DNA of 64,000 bases, from the NCBI GenBank assembly GCA_003538625.1, contig DPRR01000045.1:147883-211882 (forward strand). The letters run 5' to 3'. The notes below the pieces were generated by a model that was not told where the DNA came from, did no database searches, and saw nothing but the letters and a program-made list of their open reading frames with translations. Positions 1 through 6,586 of this stretch are shown piece after piece. Source of the stretch: Ignavibacteriales bacterium (lineage in GTDB: Bacteria; Bacteroidota; Ignavibacteria; Ignavibacteriales; Ignavibacteriaceae). Position 1 is the first letter of the stretch. The number at the start of each line of letters is the position of its first letter. The position numbers and the translations under genes are program-made.

Positions 1-194
1 GCAAGAAATTTTCTTCTGGATAATCCGGATAAACTCGTGGGACTAAATTCATCAGTTACACCCTCTTTAAACTCATGACCTTTAGCCTCTATAACCTGGG
101 GATCATTATAAAGTGCCTCAAAACTTCTCCAGTAATTTGGATCGGGTGATGAATCTTGTGAAGAATTTGTTTGATCAGCTTTAAACTCAGACAT
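1..194 (-). CDS. actB: ActB, alternative complex III iron-sulfur/molybdopterin-like subunit (N-terminal 64 residues only)
   Basis: The gene runs off the left edge; only the first 64 codons are visible. The opening residues include the PNYWRSFEALYNDP pattern that starts ActB proteins, followed near residues 58-63 by a twin-arginine signal (LSRRKFL), as in the TAT-exported molybdopterin/Fe-S fusion subunit of alternative complex III, the quinol:cytochrome c oxidoreductase that replaces bc1 in many Bacteroidetes and Chloroflexi. It lies directly after the pentaheme actA, as in known act operons, and its ATG overlaps the end of the tiny upstream gene by 8 bases. The family call comes from the N-terminus plus context; the Fe-S and molybdopterin-like domains are outside the window. 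Confidence 0.85.
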   Translation of the reverse strand, partial: MSEFKADQTNSSQDSSPDPNYWRSFEALYNDPQVIEAKGHEFKEGVTDEFSPTSLSGLSRRKFL

Positions 195-363
195 TCTTAC
201 CACCTACTTTTTTTCTGCTTACTGCAAGAGGATTTACTTTAACTTTTATTTTTTGCTTAAAAAGTTTAGTTTCTTTGGAAAAATATTTCATGGGAAAAGA
301 GTTATAAACTGCAAATCCTAAAGCTCCCAAAGAAATTGAAGTAAAAAATTTTTTTCTATTCAT
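187..363 (-). CDS. Small TAT/export-signal-like protein between actA and actB
   Basis: This 58-codon frame starts with ATG at 363 and stops at 187, overlapping the actB start by 8 bases, which suggests translational coupling. The product starts NRKKFF and has a hydrophobic stretch at about residues 7-23, so it could be an inner-membrane or exported peptide. The remainder is rich in lysine and ends without recognisable domain. It lies 33 bases after actA. I do not recognise a family; it may be an accessory subunit of alternative complex III or an eroded export-signal gene. The tight packing in the operon is the main evidence that it is translated. Confidence 0.6.
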   Translation of the reverse strand: MNRKKFFTSISLGALGFAVYNSFPMKYFSKETKLFKQKIKVKVNPLAVSRKKVGGKNV

Positions 364-396
364 ACTAATTTTGCTTTTTTGATTTTCAAATAATCC

Positions 397-969
397 TTAT
401 CTATGACAAGCTGAACAATATTCTGGTCCGGGTTTTATTTTATCTTTAAGCTCCGGCAATTTATCGTGAGCATTTCTATGACAGTTTAAACAACTGCCCA
501 TTGTAAAAGAATTCATCTGTCCAACTTTTTCCATTTGTGTAATTTGACCATGGCAGGCAGTACAATCTATTCCCTTATTTACATGAACTGAGTGATTGAA
601 GTATGCATAGTCAGGAACTTTGTGGATTCTTTTCCATCTTAAAGGTTTACCATCACGATAGTATTCTGCAAGTTTTATAATCTCAGGTCTGTCTTTTCTT
701 GCAACGGTATGGCAATTCATGCAAGTTGCAACAGCAGGAACCATTGCAACGCGGGATTTTTCTACACCAACATGGCAGTACTGACAATCAATTTTCATAT
801 CACCAGCGTGCAACTTGTGTGAATATGCAATCGGTTGATCAGGAGTATAACCAACCCCATCTCTCTCTGCGCGCGATATGTAATAAGTTAATGTAAAAGA
901 TGCAACAACTACAAATAATGTAACAGGCAATCTGTTTCTAAAAATATAATCCAGAAAAGATTTTTTCAT
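397..969 (-). CDS. actA: ActA, pentaheme cytochrome c subunit of alternative complex III
   Basis: The 190-residue protein has one N-terminal membrane segment (about residues 13-31) and five CxxCH heme-binding motifs at C62, C83, C136, C160 and C185, the last only one residue from the C-terminus. This is the architecture of ActA, the membrane-anchored pentaheme cytochrome of alternative complex III, which passes electrons from quinol oxidation towards periplasmic cytochrome c or the terminal oxidase. It is the first gene of the operon, followed by a tiny gene and actB. An AAAGGG stretch lies just upstream of the ATG, and a Bacteroidetes-type promoter is seen about 160 bases upstream. Confidence 0.92.
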   Translation of the reverse strand: MKKSFLDYIFRNRLPVTLFVVVASFTLTYYISRAERDGVGYTPDQPIAYSHKLHAGDMKIDCQYCHVGVEKSRVAMVPAVATCMNCHTVARKDRPEIIKLAEYYRDGKPLRWKRIHKVPDYAYFNHSVHVNKGIDCTACHGQITQMEKVGQMNSFTMGSCLNCHRNAHDKLPELKDKIKPGPEYCSACHR

Positions 970-1343
970 CCGAATCCCTTTAGCTATTTAGGGCAAAAAT
1001 TAAAAAAACATCTTAAACAGGGATAACCCTTAAAGACTATAAATAATATTATTTAGATTAAAATACACGGATTAATAAGGGAAAAAGTAGGGCTTCCCTA
1101 TTTTATAAAAACAAAAAATTTCTCTTTTGAAGTGTCAAAATTATAAATTTATGTTTTTAAAACAAATGAATCCGTTAAATATCAAAAATAAGTTTTTTTC
1201 TTTTAATCTGATTTGAAAGTGAACCATTTTTATTAAAGCAAATCCCTCTATTTTTACTAAGATCAGCCTTATTTAACCATTTAATTATATTCAAAAACAA
1301 CATTTAATAAAAAAATTAAATCTTACCAATTCAATCAATACAT
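970..1343. other. Intergenic region upstream of the act operon
   Basis: This 374-base AT-rich gap has no coding frame I can support. Read on the minus strand it holds a plausible act promoter (separate entry) and, in the presumed 5' leader, two small GGG/CCC hairpins: TAGGG-loop-CCCTA at 1088-1100 and AGGG-TTAT-CCCT near 1018-1029. The first is followed by a T run on either strand, so it could also be a weak terminator for the upstream zinc-ribbon gene. Confidence 0.5.
1136..1166 (-). promoter_or_regulatory. Bacteroidetes-type promoter for the act operon
   Basis: On the minus strand a TTTG at 1166-1163 is followed after 19 bases by TAATTTTG at 1143-1136, matching the Bacteroidetes -33 TTG / -7 TAnnTTTG consensus. 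Transcription would begin near 1129, leaving a leader of about 160 bases before actA. The spacing and both boxes are seen directly; activity is inferred. Confidence 0.5.
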
Positions 1344-1643
1344 CTATAAAAGTCTTTTAAGAATTTGATAAGTTATTAATGCTGTGCCAAAAATTATTAC
1401 TGCATAGAGAAAAATTATCAGAAACGAAGATGAGGTAATTTTTACGCTTGCCAATAATCCTCTCCAACCACATTTCTTACATCTATAATATTTATGAAGT
1501 GAAAATTTGCTAGTGACTTTTTCTTTAAAGTTCCTGCTGTGAGAACGCATTATAGTGCCCGAACTTTTGCAGGACGGGCAGCTGTTAAAAGTAGGATTTA
1601 TCTTATAAAATACCTTAGAATTCCTCAGCAATTTTTTTAACAT
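1344..1643 (-). CDS. Zinc-ribbon protein with a C-terminal membrane segment
   Basis: The 99-residue protein has two cysteine pairs, C22-x2-C25 and C55-x2-C58 (the second followed by GWRG), separated by about 30 residues, the layout of a zinc ribbon. A hydrophobic segment at about residues 73-95 should anchor it in the inner membrane with the zinc ribbon in the cytoplasm. The gene follows the S41 protease by 20 bases and is probably the last in that operon. No specific function can be assigned. Confidence 0.7.
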   Translation of the reverse strand: MLKKLLRNSKVFYKINPTFNSCPSCKSSGTIMRSHSRNFKEKVTSKFSLHKYYRCKKCGWRGLLASVKITSSSFLIIFLYAVIIFGTALITYQILKRLL

Positions 1644-1663
1644 TTGTTCGAATTCAAAAAAAA

Positions 1664-3325
1664 TTAGTTGTATTTGCCGCTGCTCAATAATCTTGAGTAA
1701 CTTTTTTCATCTTTTAACAACTTCAAAGCGGTATTAAATTGTTTATCAAATTCCAATCGCTCTTTTATACCTGCGTCATTCCCAAAAAACCTATGGGCAA
1801 GTTCCACTTTTAATTCATTTAAAATTTCATCCGAACTTTCTGAAAATTCAATTTCAAACATTCCCTTAATTTCAGATTTTAATTTTTCAAGTGTGCCCGG
1901 TAATTCTTTAGATTTATGATTTTCATTCAGATGTTTAACAATATCATTTATCTTTTTTTCTACATCAGATTCATATTCATATTTTGATTCAATCAAGTAT
2001 TTTTTATACTCCGATAAAAGATTTTCATCTTTAATTTTCTTAAAATCTGAATTAACATTTTGATAATAATATTTGTCAGCAAAGTTGAAAATTGTACCTT
2101 TAGCCAGGAGATCTTTTAACAGATCACTTTCAATTCCATTCTTTACAGTAGTATCTGGAGTAATTCCACCTGCGCTGTAAACTAATCGTTTATTATCGGT
2201 AGCGTACACATCCTCTTTTAACGAATCAGGTTCAGTAATTACCTGATTATCCTTTGAGTAATCAATTTTTTGGATGCATCTTCCGCTTGGTGTATAATAT
2301 TTTGCTGTAGTTACTTTTAGAGATGTGTTAAAACTTAAAGGTGTAATGGTCTGTACCAACCCTTTGCCAAACGATTTAGTGCCAAGTATCACTCCTCTAT
2401 CATGATCCTGAATTGCTCCGGCAACAATTTCTGATGCGGAGGCACTGTTTCCATTTACTAAAACAACTAGTTTTTCAGTTCCAACTAAAGGCTCTTCAAC
2501 GGCAAAATATTTTTTTTCACTGCTTAATTCTTTACCACGAGTTGAAACAATCAATAAATCTTTCTTTAAAAATTTATCACAAATATCCACTGCAACATCA
2601 AGCAATCCGCCAGGATTTCCTCTTAAATCCAAAACTATAGATTTAATTTCTTTTTTATTTTTTAATTCTCTCAGCGCACTTCGTACTTCATCACCAGCAG
2701 AGCGGCTAAAGTTTGAAAGCTTTAGATAAACATTATTAGAATTTTCAGGATAGAAATCTGCATATACAAGATTTTTAACTATTACTTCTTCACGGATCAG
2801 ATTGAAAATCAATGTATCCTTTTCATTCAATCTTAAAATTTTTAATTGAACTGGAGTTCCAGGCTCACCTTTAACCATTGAAGATATTTCATCAATTTTT
2901 TCCGGAGTCACATTCACATCACCTATACCTGTCACAACATCTCCAATTCTAATCCCCTGCTTTTGGGCTGAGTAGCCATCAAGCACTTCCAGAATTGTAA
3001 CCTTATCATTTCTGATCCCTATAGATACTCCAACTCCACCGTATTTACCGTTAGTAATGAGATCAATATTTTCCTGATTTTTTTCATCTATAAAAACCGT
3101 ATATGGGTCAAGTTTGCTTAACATTCCAACTATACCTGCACGCATAAATTCCTGCGGATCTATATCATCCACATAGTTAAATGAAATCTCTTTATAAACT
3201 TTGCCAAACAGTTCCAGATTTTTGCTTATTTCAAAATAGACATCGCTTTTACTTATAATAAAACCGAATGTAAAAAGCACTATCAACGTTAGCGATGAAA
3301 AAAATATTATTTTTCGTGTCTTCAT
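1664..3325 (-). CDS. S41-family C-terminal processing peptidase
   Basis: This 553-residue periplasmic serine protease has an N-terminal signal/membrane segment (about 5-25), a PDZ domain (about 88-165) that recognises substrate C-termini, and the S41 protease core. The catalytic dyad is visible as S296 in NGNSASASEI and K321 in GTKSFGKGLVQ, 25 residues apart as in E. coli Prc. The C-terminal 150 residues are helical and lysine-rich, a common extension in Bacteroidetes members. It starts one base after the tmk stop, so the two are co-transcribed. Family members trim or degrade envelope proteins; the substrate here is unknown. Confidence 0.93.
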   Translation of the reverse strand: MKTRKIIFFSSLTLIVLFTFGFIISKSDVYFEISKNLELFGKVYKEISFNYVDDIDPQEFMRAGIVGMLSKLDPYTVFIDEKNQENIDLITNGKYGGVGVSIGIRNDKVTILEVLDGYSAQKQGIRIGDVVTGIGDVNVTPEKIDEISSMVKGEPGTPVQLKILRLNEKDTLIFNLIREEVIVKNLVYADFYPENSNNVYLKLSNFSRSAGDEVRSALRELKNKKEIKSIVLDLRGNPGGLLDVAVDICDKFLKKDLLIVSTRGKELSSEKKYFAVEEPLVGTEKLVVLVNGNSASASEIVAGAIQDHDRGVILGTKSFGKGLVQTITPLSFNTSLKVTTAKYYTPSGRCIQKIDYSKDNQVITEPDSLKEDVYATDNKRLVYSAGGITPDTTVKNGIESDLLKDLLAKGTIFNFADKYYYQNVNSDFKKIKDENLLSEYKKYLIESKYEYESDVEKKINDIVKHLNENHKSKELPGTLEKLKSEIKGMFEIEFSESSDEILNELKVELAHRFFGNDAGIKERLEFDKQFNTALKLLKDEKSYSRLLSSGKYN

Positions 3326-3946
3326 TTATTTACTACCTTCAACTAATTTAATTTCACTAATTATTTGTTCAGATATACGTTCAATACTTTGTGTGCCGTC
3401 TATTATTTTAAATCGTTTTTCTTTTTTTGAAAGGAAAAGGTAACCTTCTCTAACTCGTTCGTAAAATGAATTATCAGAAACTTCAATTCTATCTAAGTTG
3501 GAATGTTCTACTTTTTGTTTTCTAATAATCGCAATTTCATTTGGAATATCAATAAAAAAAGTTATATCGGGTATTGTATTTCCGATAGCAAGATTATGAA
3601 TATTAATAATAGCATCAACTGATAAACCTCTCCCAAAACCCTGATACGCAGTTGATGAATCGTGAAATCTATCCGAAATAACATAAAATCCTTTTTCAAG
3701 GTGCGGTCGAATTACTTCTCTGACTAACTGCGCTCTGCTTGCTGAAAACAGAAATAATTCCGTTTCCATAACCATAGCATTATTTTTTTTATCAAGCAGT
3801 ATATCTCTTATCTTTTCAGAAATTTCTGTTCCACCGGGTTCTCTGATTAAAAGAACGTGTTTATTTTCGCTTAACAAATAATCTCTTAGTAATTCCACTT
3901 GAGTGGATTTACCGCAGAAATCTATTCCTTCAAAAGTAATGAACAT
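3326..3946 (-). CDS. tmk: Thymidylate kinase
   Basis: The 206-residue cytoplasmic enzyme phosphorylates dTMP to dTDP with ATP, an essential step in making dTTP. The P-loop is at about residues 6-15 (EGIDFCGKST), the dTMP-binding REPGGTEISEKIRD motif follows at about 36-49, and DRFHDSSTAYQG carries the conserved DR dyad. Length is normal for the family. It lies 42 bases after the YbbR gene and abuts the S41 protease gene. Confidence 0.96.
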   Translation of the reverse strand: MFITFEGIDFCGKSTQVELLRDYLLSENKHVLLIREPGGTEISEKIRDILLDKKNNAMVMETELFLFSASRAQLVREVIRPHLEKGFYVISDRFHDSSTAYQGFGRGLSVDAIINIHNLAIGNTIPDITFFIDIPNEIAIIRKQKVEHSNLDRIEVSDNSFYERVREGYLFLSKKEKRFKIIDGTQSIERISEQIISEIKLVEGSK

Positions 3947-3988
3947 AAGATAGGATTGCCTTTATTACTGTTAATTTAAAGATAAAAA

Positions 3989-4903
3989 TTATTCGAATTT
4001 TTTGATTATATAATCCAATCGTGCAGGTTTTATATATACTAATTGTGTGTGTTTAGGAATATTAATTTTTGGCTCAACACTTCCGAGAGTATCGTAAACA
4101 ATTTCTTTATAATCGAGAGATGCACTTATTTCTTTTGGATCTATCTTTCCTAAAATATTAATTCCGCCTCTAAGACTGCAGCTTATCAAGTTAGGAATAA
4201 GTACAACATCACGATCTTTAGGAACGTCTATAATTGTAACTTTAATATTGTTAAAACTCTCCTCCACAATCCTTTGAATATCAAAATTCATTTCAACTTT
4301 ATTCTGTTCTAACTCAAAACCTTCCGGTACTTCAATATCAGCAATAATCTGTATCCGATTATCCAGAGAAGATAATTTTACAACCTTGGTTTTAATTGAA
4401 GTTAACTTATCCAAAATACTTGTTGGTCCGGCAACAAGTACCGAGTCAGGATATATTCTTATTGGTGTAGCTAATCCAAATCCATCACTAAATGAAACAT
4501 CCGTATTAGCTTCAACTTTTAAACGTTTAAATTTTAATTTTTCAACTCTGAATGAAACTTGTCTGGGAGTTATTTCCGTTATTGATATTCCTCCGCTGAT
4601 CCAATTGTTCTCATCAATTTCATTAAATGGATCAAGAGTTATTTTTCCGCTGTCTCTGTCTGCTGAAACATAATAATTATGTTGAGAACTAAGTAGAAGT
4701 GAAAAAAGCTGCCAGCCTTTTGCTTTCAATTTTACAGAAACCTTACCCGGATTTATATCTCCACTTGCATATCCGGTAGGTTGATTTACAACTTTTACAT
4801 TAAGATCCATCGATGAGAAAAACTGATCAGACAATGTAACTGAACCCCAAATCATCACTGAAAACAGAACTGAAAATATTATAATAACAATTTTATTCTT
4901 CAA
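3989..4903 (-). CDS. YbbR-like domain protein
   Basis: The 304-residue protein has a single N-terminal membrane segment (about 5-25) and an extracytoplasmic part with repeated beta-rich units; the segment YPDSVLVAGPTSILDKL is typical of YbbR domains. In Firmicutes the YbbR protein CdaR regulates the diadenylate cyclase CdaA, but no diadenylate cyclase gene is visible here, so that role is not supported. It sits 12 bases after the BMC-domain gene and 42 bases before tmk. Confidence 0.8.
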   Translation of the reverse strand: MKNKIVIIIFSVLFSVMIWGSVTLSDQFFSSMDLNVKVVNQPTGYASGDINPGKVSVKLKAKGWQLFSLLLSSQHNYYVSADRDSGKITLDPFNEIDENNWISGGISITEITPRQVSFRVEKLKFKRLKVEANTDVSFSDGFGLATPIRIYPDSVLVAGPTSILDKLTSIKTKVVKLSSLDNRIQIIADIEVPEGFELEQNKVEMNFDIQRIVEESFNNIKVTIIDVPKDRDVVLIPNLISCSLRGGINILGKIDPKEISASLDYKEIVYDTLGSVEPKINIPKHTQLVYIKPARLDYIIKKFE

Positions 4904-4915
4904 TTTTTATAAATC

Positions 4916-5785
4916 TTATTTTTTAAAAGTATTAAATAATTCAACTAATTCATCACGGTTAGCACGGGATATTTCCCGCCCTTTGATAGGGAAATAAGAA
5001 AATTTTCTTGCATAGTTGCGAAGTTTATGTACATTCATCTGCGATATTAAATCAAAATCGATTTCTGCTTCTTCACTGGATAAATTAATTTTATTTGTTT
5101 CTTTATTTTTTTTCTTATTCGTTGCAATACGATCTACAATTTTGGTTTTCCTTATTCCAGTACCAAGCGCTTCTATTCTTAATCTTTCAATTGTACTTAA
5201 AGGTTTTTCTACCGCATCAGTCTCATCTTTTTCTTCGTTATGGTGATTAGCATCAATTATATTTTTTTGCAAAGACTCATCTATTTTAGATATAGTATCA
5301 GACTTTTTTTTAATGCTATTCTTTTTGATTTTATGAATCTGATTGAGTCTTGTGATCTCCAATGGTTTTGATTTTTCGCGTTTTGATTCGGGTTTAACCT
5401 CTCTTGCTACCGATGCGAAAAGTGCCGAGGCATCTTTAATATCTTCTACGGTCGGTTGAATTTTTAAAGATATGTTTCCATCGGCTATCTTTTCTGCAAT
5501 GTTTCCTTCCGGAAAAAATTCTGAAAAAATATTCAATAATTCTGCTGCCGGATTTTCGATTACAGAAAATGAATAAATTTCTCCTACTCTTCTACCGGCT
5601 TCAGCACCACTATCCACTGCGGCTTTAACATAATCAGCATCTCCCAAAACCACCAGGGTTATTAGTCCATTATTTAATTTATGAATTCCCAAAATTTTGA
5701 CAGGAGAATTTTTAAGAATTACATCTGCCGCTTCAATTAAAGCTACAAGCCCTTTTGATTCTATTAATCCTATTGAGTTTGACAT
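4916..5785 (-). CDS. BMC-domain shell protein with basic linker and SAP/Rho-N-like C-terminal domain
   Basis: Residues 4-88 form a bacterial microcompartment (BMC) hexamer domain: IGLIESKGLVALIEAAD aligns with the start of PduA, and K36-L-N-N39-G occupies the pore loop that is KIGSG in PduA. About 160 residues of lysine-rich, low-complexity linker follow (100-245). The last 42 residues (about 247-288, MNVHKLRNYARKF ... NRDELVELF) resemble the helix-loop-helix of SAP or Rho N-terminal domains, which bind nucleic acid. EutK is a known BMC protein with an added nucleic-acid-binding-type domain, so this may be analogous. It is 2 bases after a second BMC gene, and no encapsulated enzyme, aldehyde dehydrogenase or pentamer vertex gene is nearby. 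The shell-domain call is firm; the tail domain is tentative. Confidence 0.85.
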   Translation of the reverse strand: MSNSIGLIESKGLVALIEAADVILKNSPVKILGIHKLNNGLITLVVLGDADYVKAAVDSGAEAGRRVGEIYSFSVIENPAAELLNIFSEFFPEGNIAEKIADGNISLKIQPTVEDIKDASALFASVAREVKPESKREKSKPLEITRLNQIHKIKKNSIKKKSDTISKIDESLQKNIIDANHHNEEKDETDAVEKPLSTIERLRIEALGTGIRKTKIVDRIATNKKKNKETNKINLSSEEAEIDFDLISQMNVHKLRNYARKFSYFPIKGREISRANRDELVELFNTFKK

Positions 5786-5787
5786 AA

Positions 5788-6069
5788 TTAATTTTTCTTT
5801 ATCCCAATTATGGAAAATAAATTTTTATGAGGAAGAGGTATTATATGCATACTTCTAAATTCATTTGATGAACTGATTGCCTCTGCTCCAGCAGTAAGAG
5901 CAAGGTTTACTGCTCCCAATTTTCCGCTGACAAAAGCCGCGGAAATTCCTTCACCTAGTACTTGTTTCCCGACAAATTTAATGCTTTTTTGTTTCTGCAT
6001 TCCTTCTAAAGCTTTTAAAAGTGATGACACGCTGCTTGTTTCAAAAATCCCTAAAGACTCAAAATCCAT
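5788..6069 (-). CDS. BMC-H shell protein
   Basis: This 93-residue protein is a single BMC domain of the hexamer-forming kind. It can be laid over Salmonella PduA without gaps for about 80 residues: LGIFET at 6-11 (LGMVET in PduA), GAVNLALTAGAEA at 52-64, and HIIPLPH at 75-81 (HVIPRPH in PduA). The pore loop reads V37-L-G-E40-G, so the position that is pore-lining Ser40 in PduA is glutamate, predicting an acidic pore. The gene sits 61 bases after ruvX and 2 bases before the extended BMC gene, with which it should be co-expressed and may co-assemble. Confidence 0.9.
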   Translation of the reverse strand: MDFESLGIFETSSVSSLLKALEGMQKQKSIKFVGKQVLGEGISAAFVSGKLGAVNLALTAGAEAISSSNEFRSMHIIPLPHKNLFSIIGIKKN

Positions 6070-6130
6070 AACATTGCTCCCGAAGTAAATTTGTATGAGA
6101 AAAAATAGTTTCTATGCAAAGCAAAGTCAA

Positions 6131-6586
6131 TTAAATCAATAAGTTATTTCTGTTATTAGAATCAAGATACTCCTGCAAAATTATTGCAGCAGAGTACATA
6201 TCCAGCAAATCTTTATTTTGCCTTTTTACTTTTTTATTCACGGATTCTAAAATTTGTTGTTGAGCAATAGCTGATGTATAGGTTTCATCCCAAAGTATAA
6301 CTTCAAATCCGAATTTTTTCTCAAGAGAGTCTTTAAATTTCTTAACATTATTAATAATAGATGTTTTTGAATCTTTTTTCTGTCTCTCCTCATTCGGTAT
6401 ACCCAGTATAAACTTATTTATATTTTTTTCCTTTACTATCTTTTCAATTTCAGCAAAAGTAGTTGAATTATTTATAATAGTTTTATGTGCAATCGAAAAC
6501 ATTTTAAGCGAGTCTGAAATGGCGATGCCTATCCGCTTCATTCCAAAATCTATACCCATTACTCTTGTTTCATTTGTCTGGGGCAT
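6131..6586 (-). CDS. ruvX: Putative pre-16S rRNA nuclease / Holliday-junction resolvase-like (YqgF/RuvX)
   Basis: The 151-residue protein shows the YqgF RNase H-like fold motifs: GIDFGMKRIGIAISD near residues 10-24, WDETYTSAIAQQ near 99-110 and a C-terminal KDLLDMYSAAIILQEYL. YqgF matures the 5' end of 16S rRNA and related proteins resemble RuvC-type resolvases. The stop of rel and the start of this gene share one base (TAATG), so the two are translationally linked. Length is normal. Confidence 0.9.
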   Translation of the reverse strand: MPQTNETRVMGIDFGMKRIGIAISDSLKMFSIAHKTIINNSTTFAEIEKIVKEKNINKFILGIPNEERQKKDSKTSIINNVKKFKDSLEKKFGFEVILWDETYTSAIAQQQILESVNKKVKRQNKDLLDMYSAAIILQEYLDSNNRNNLLI

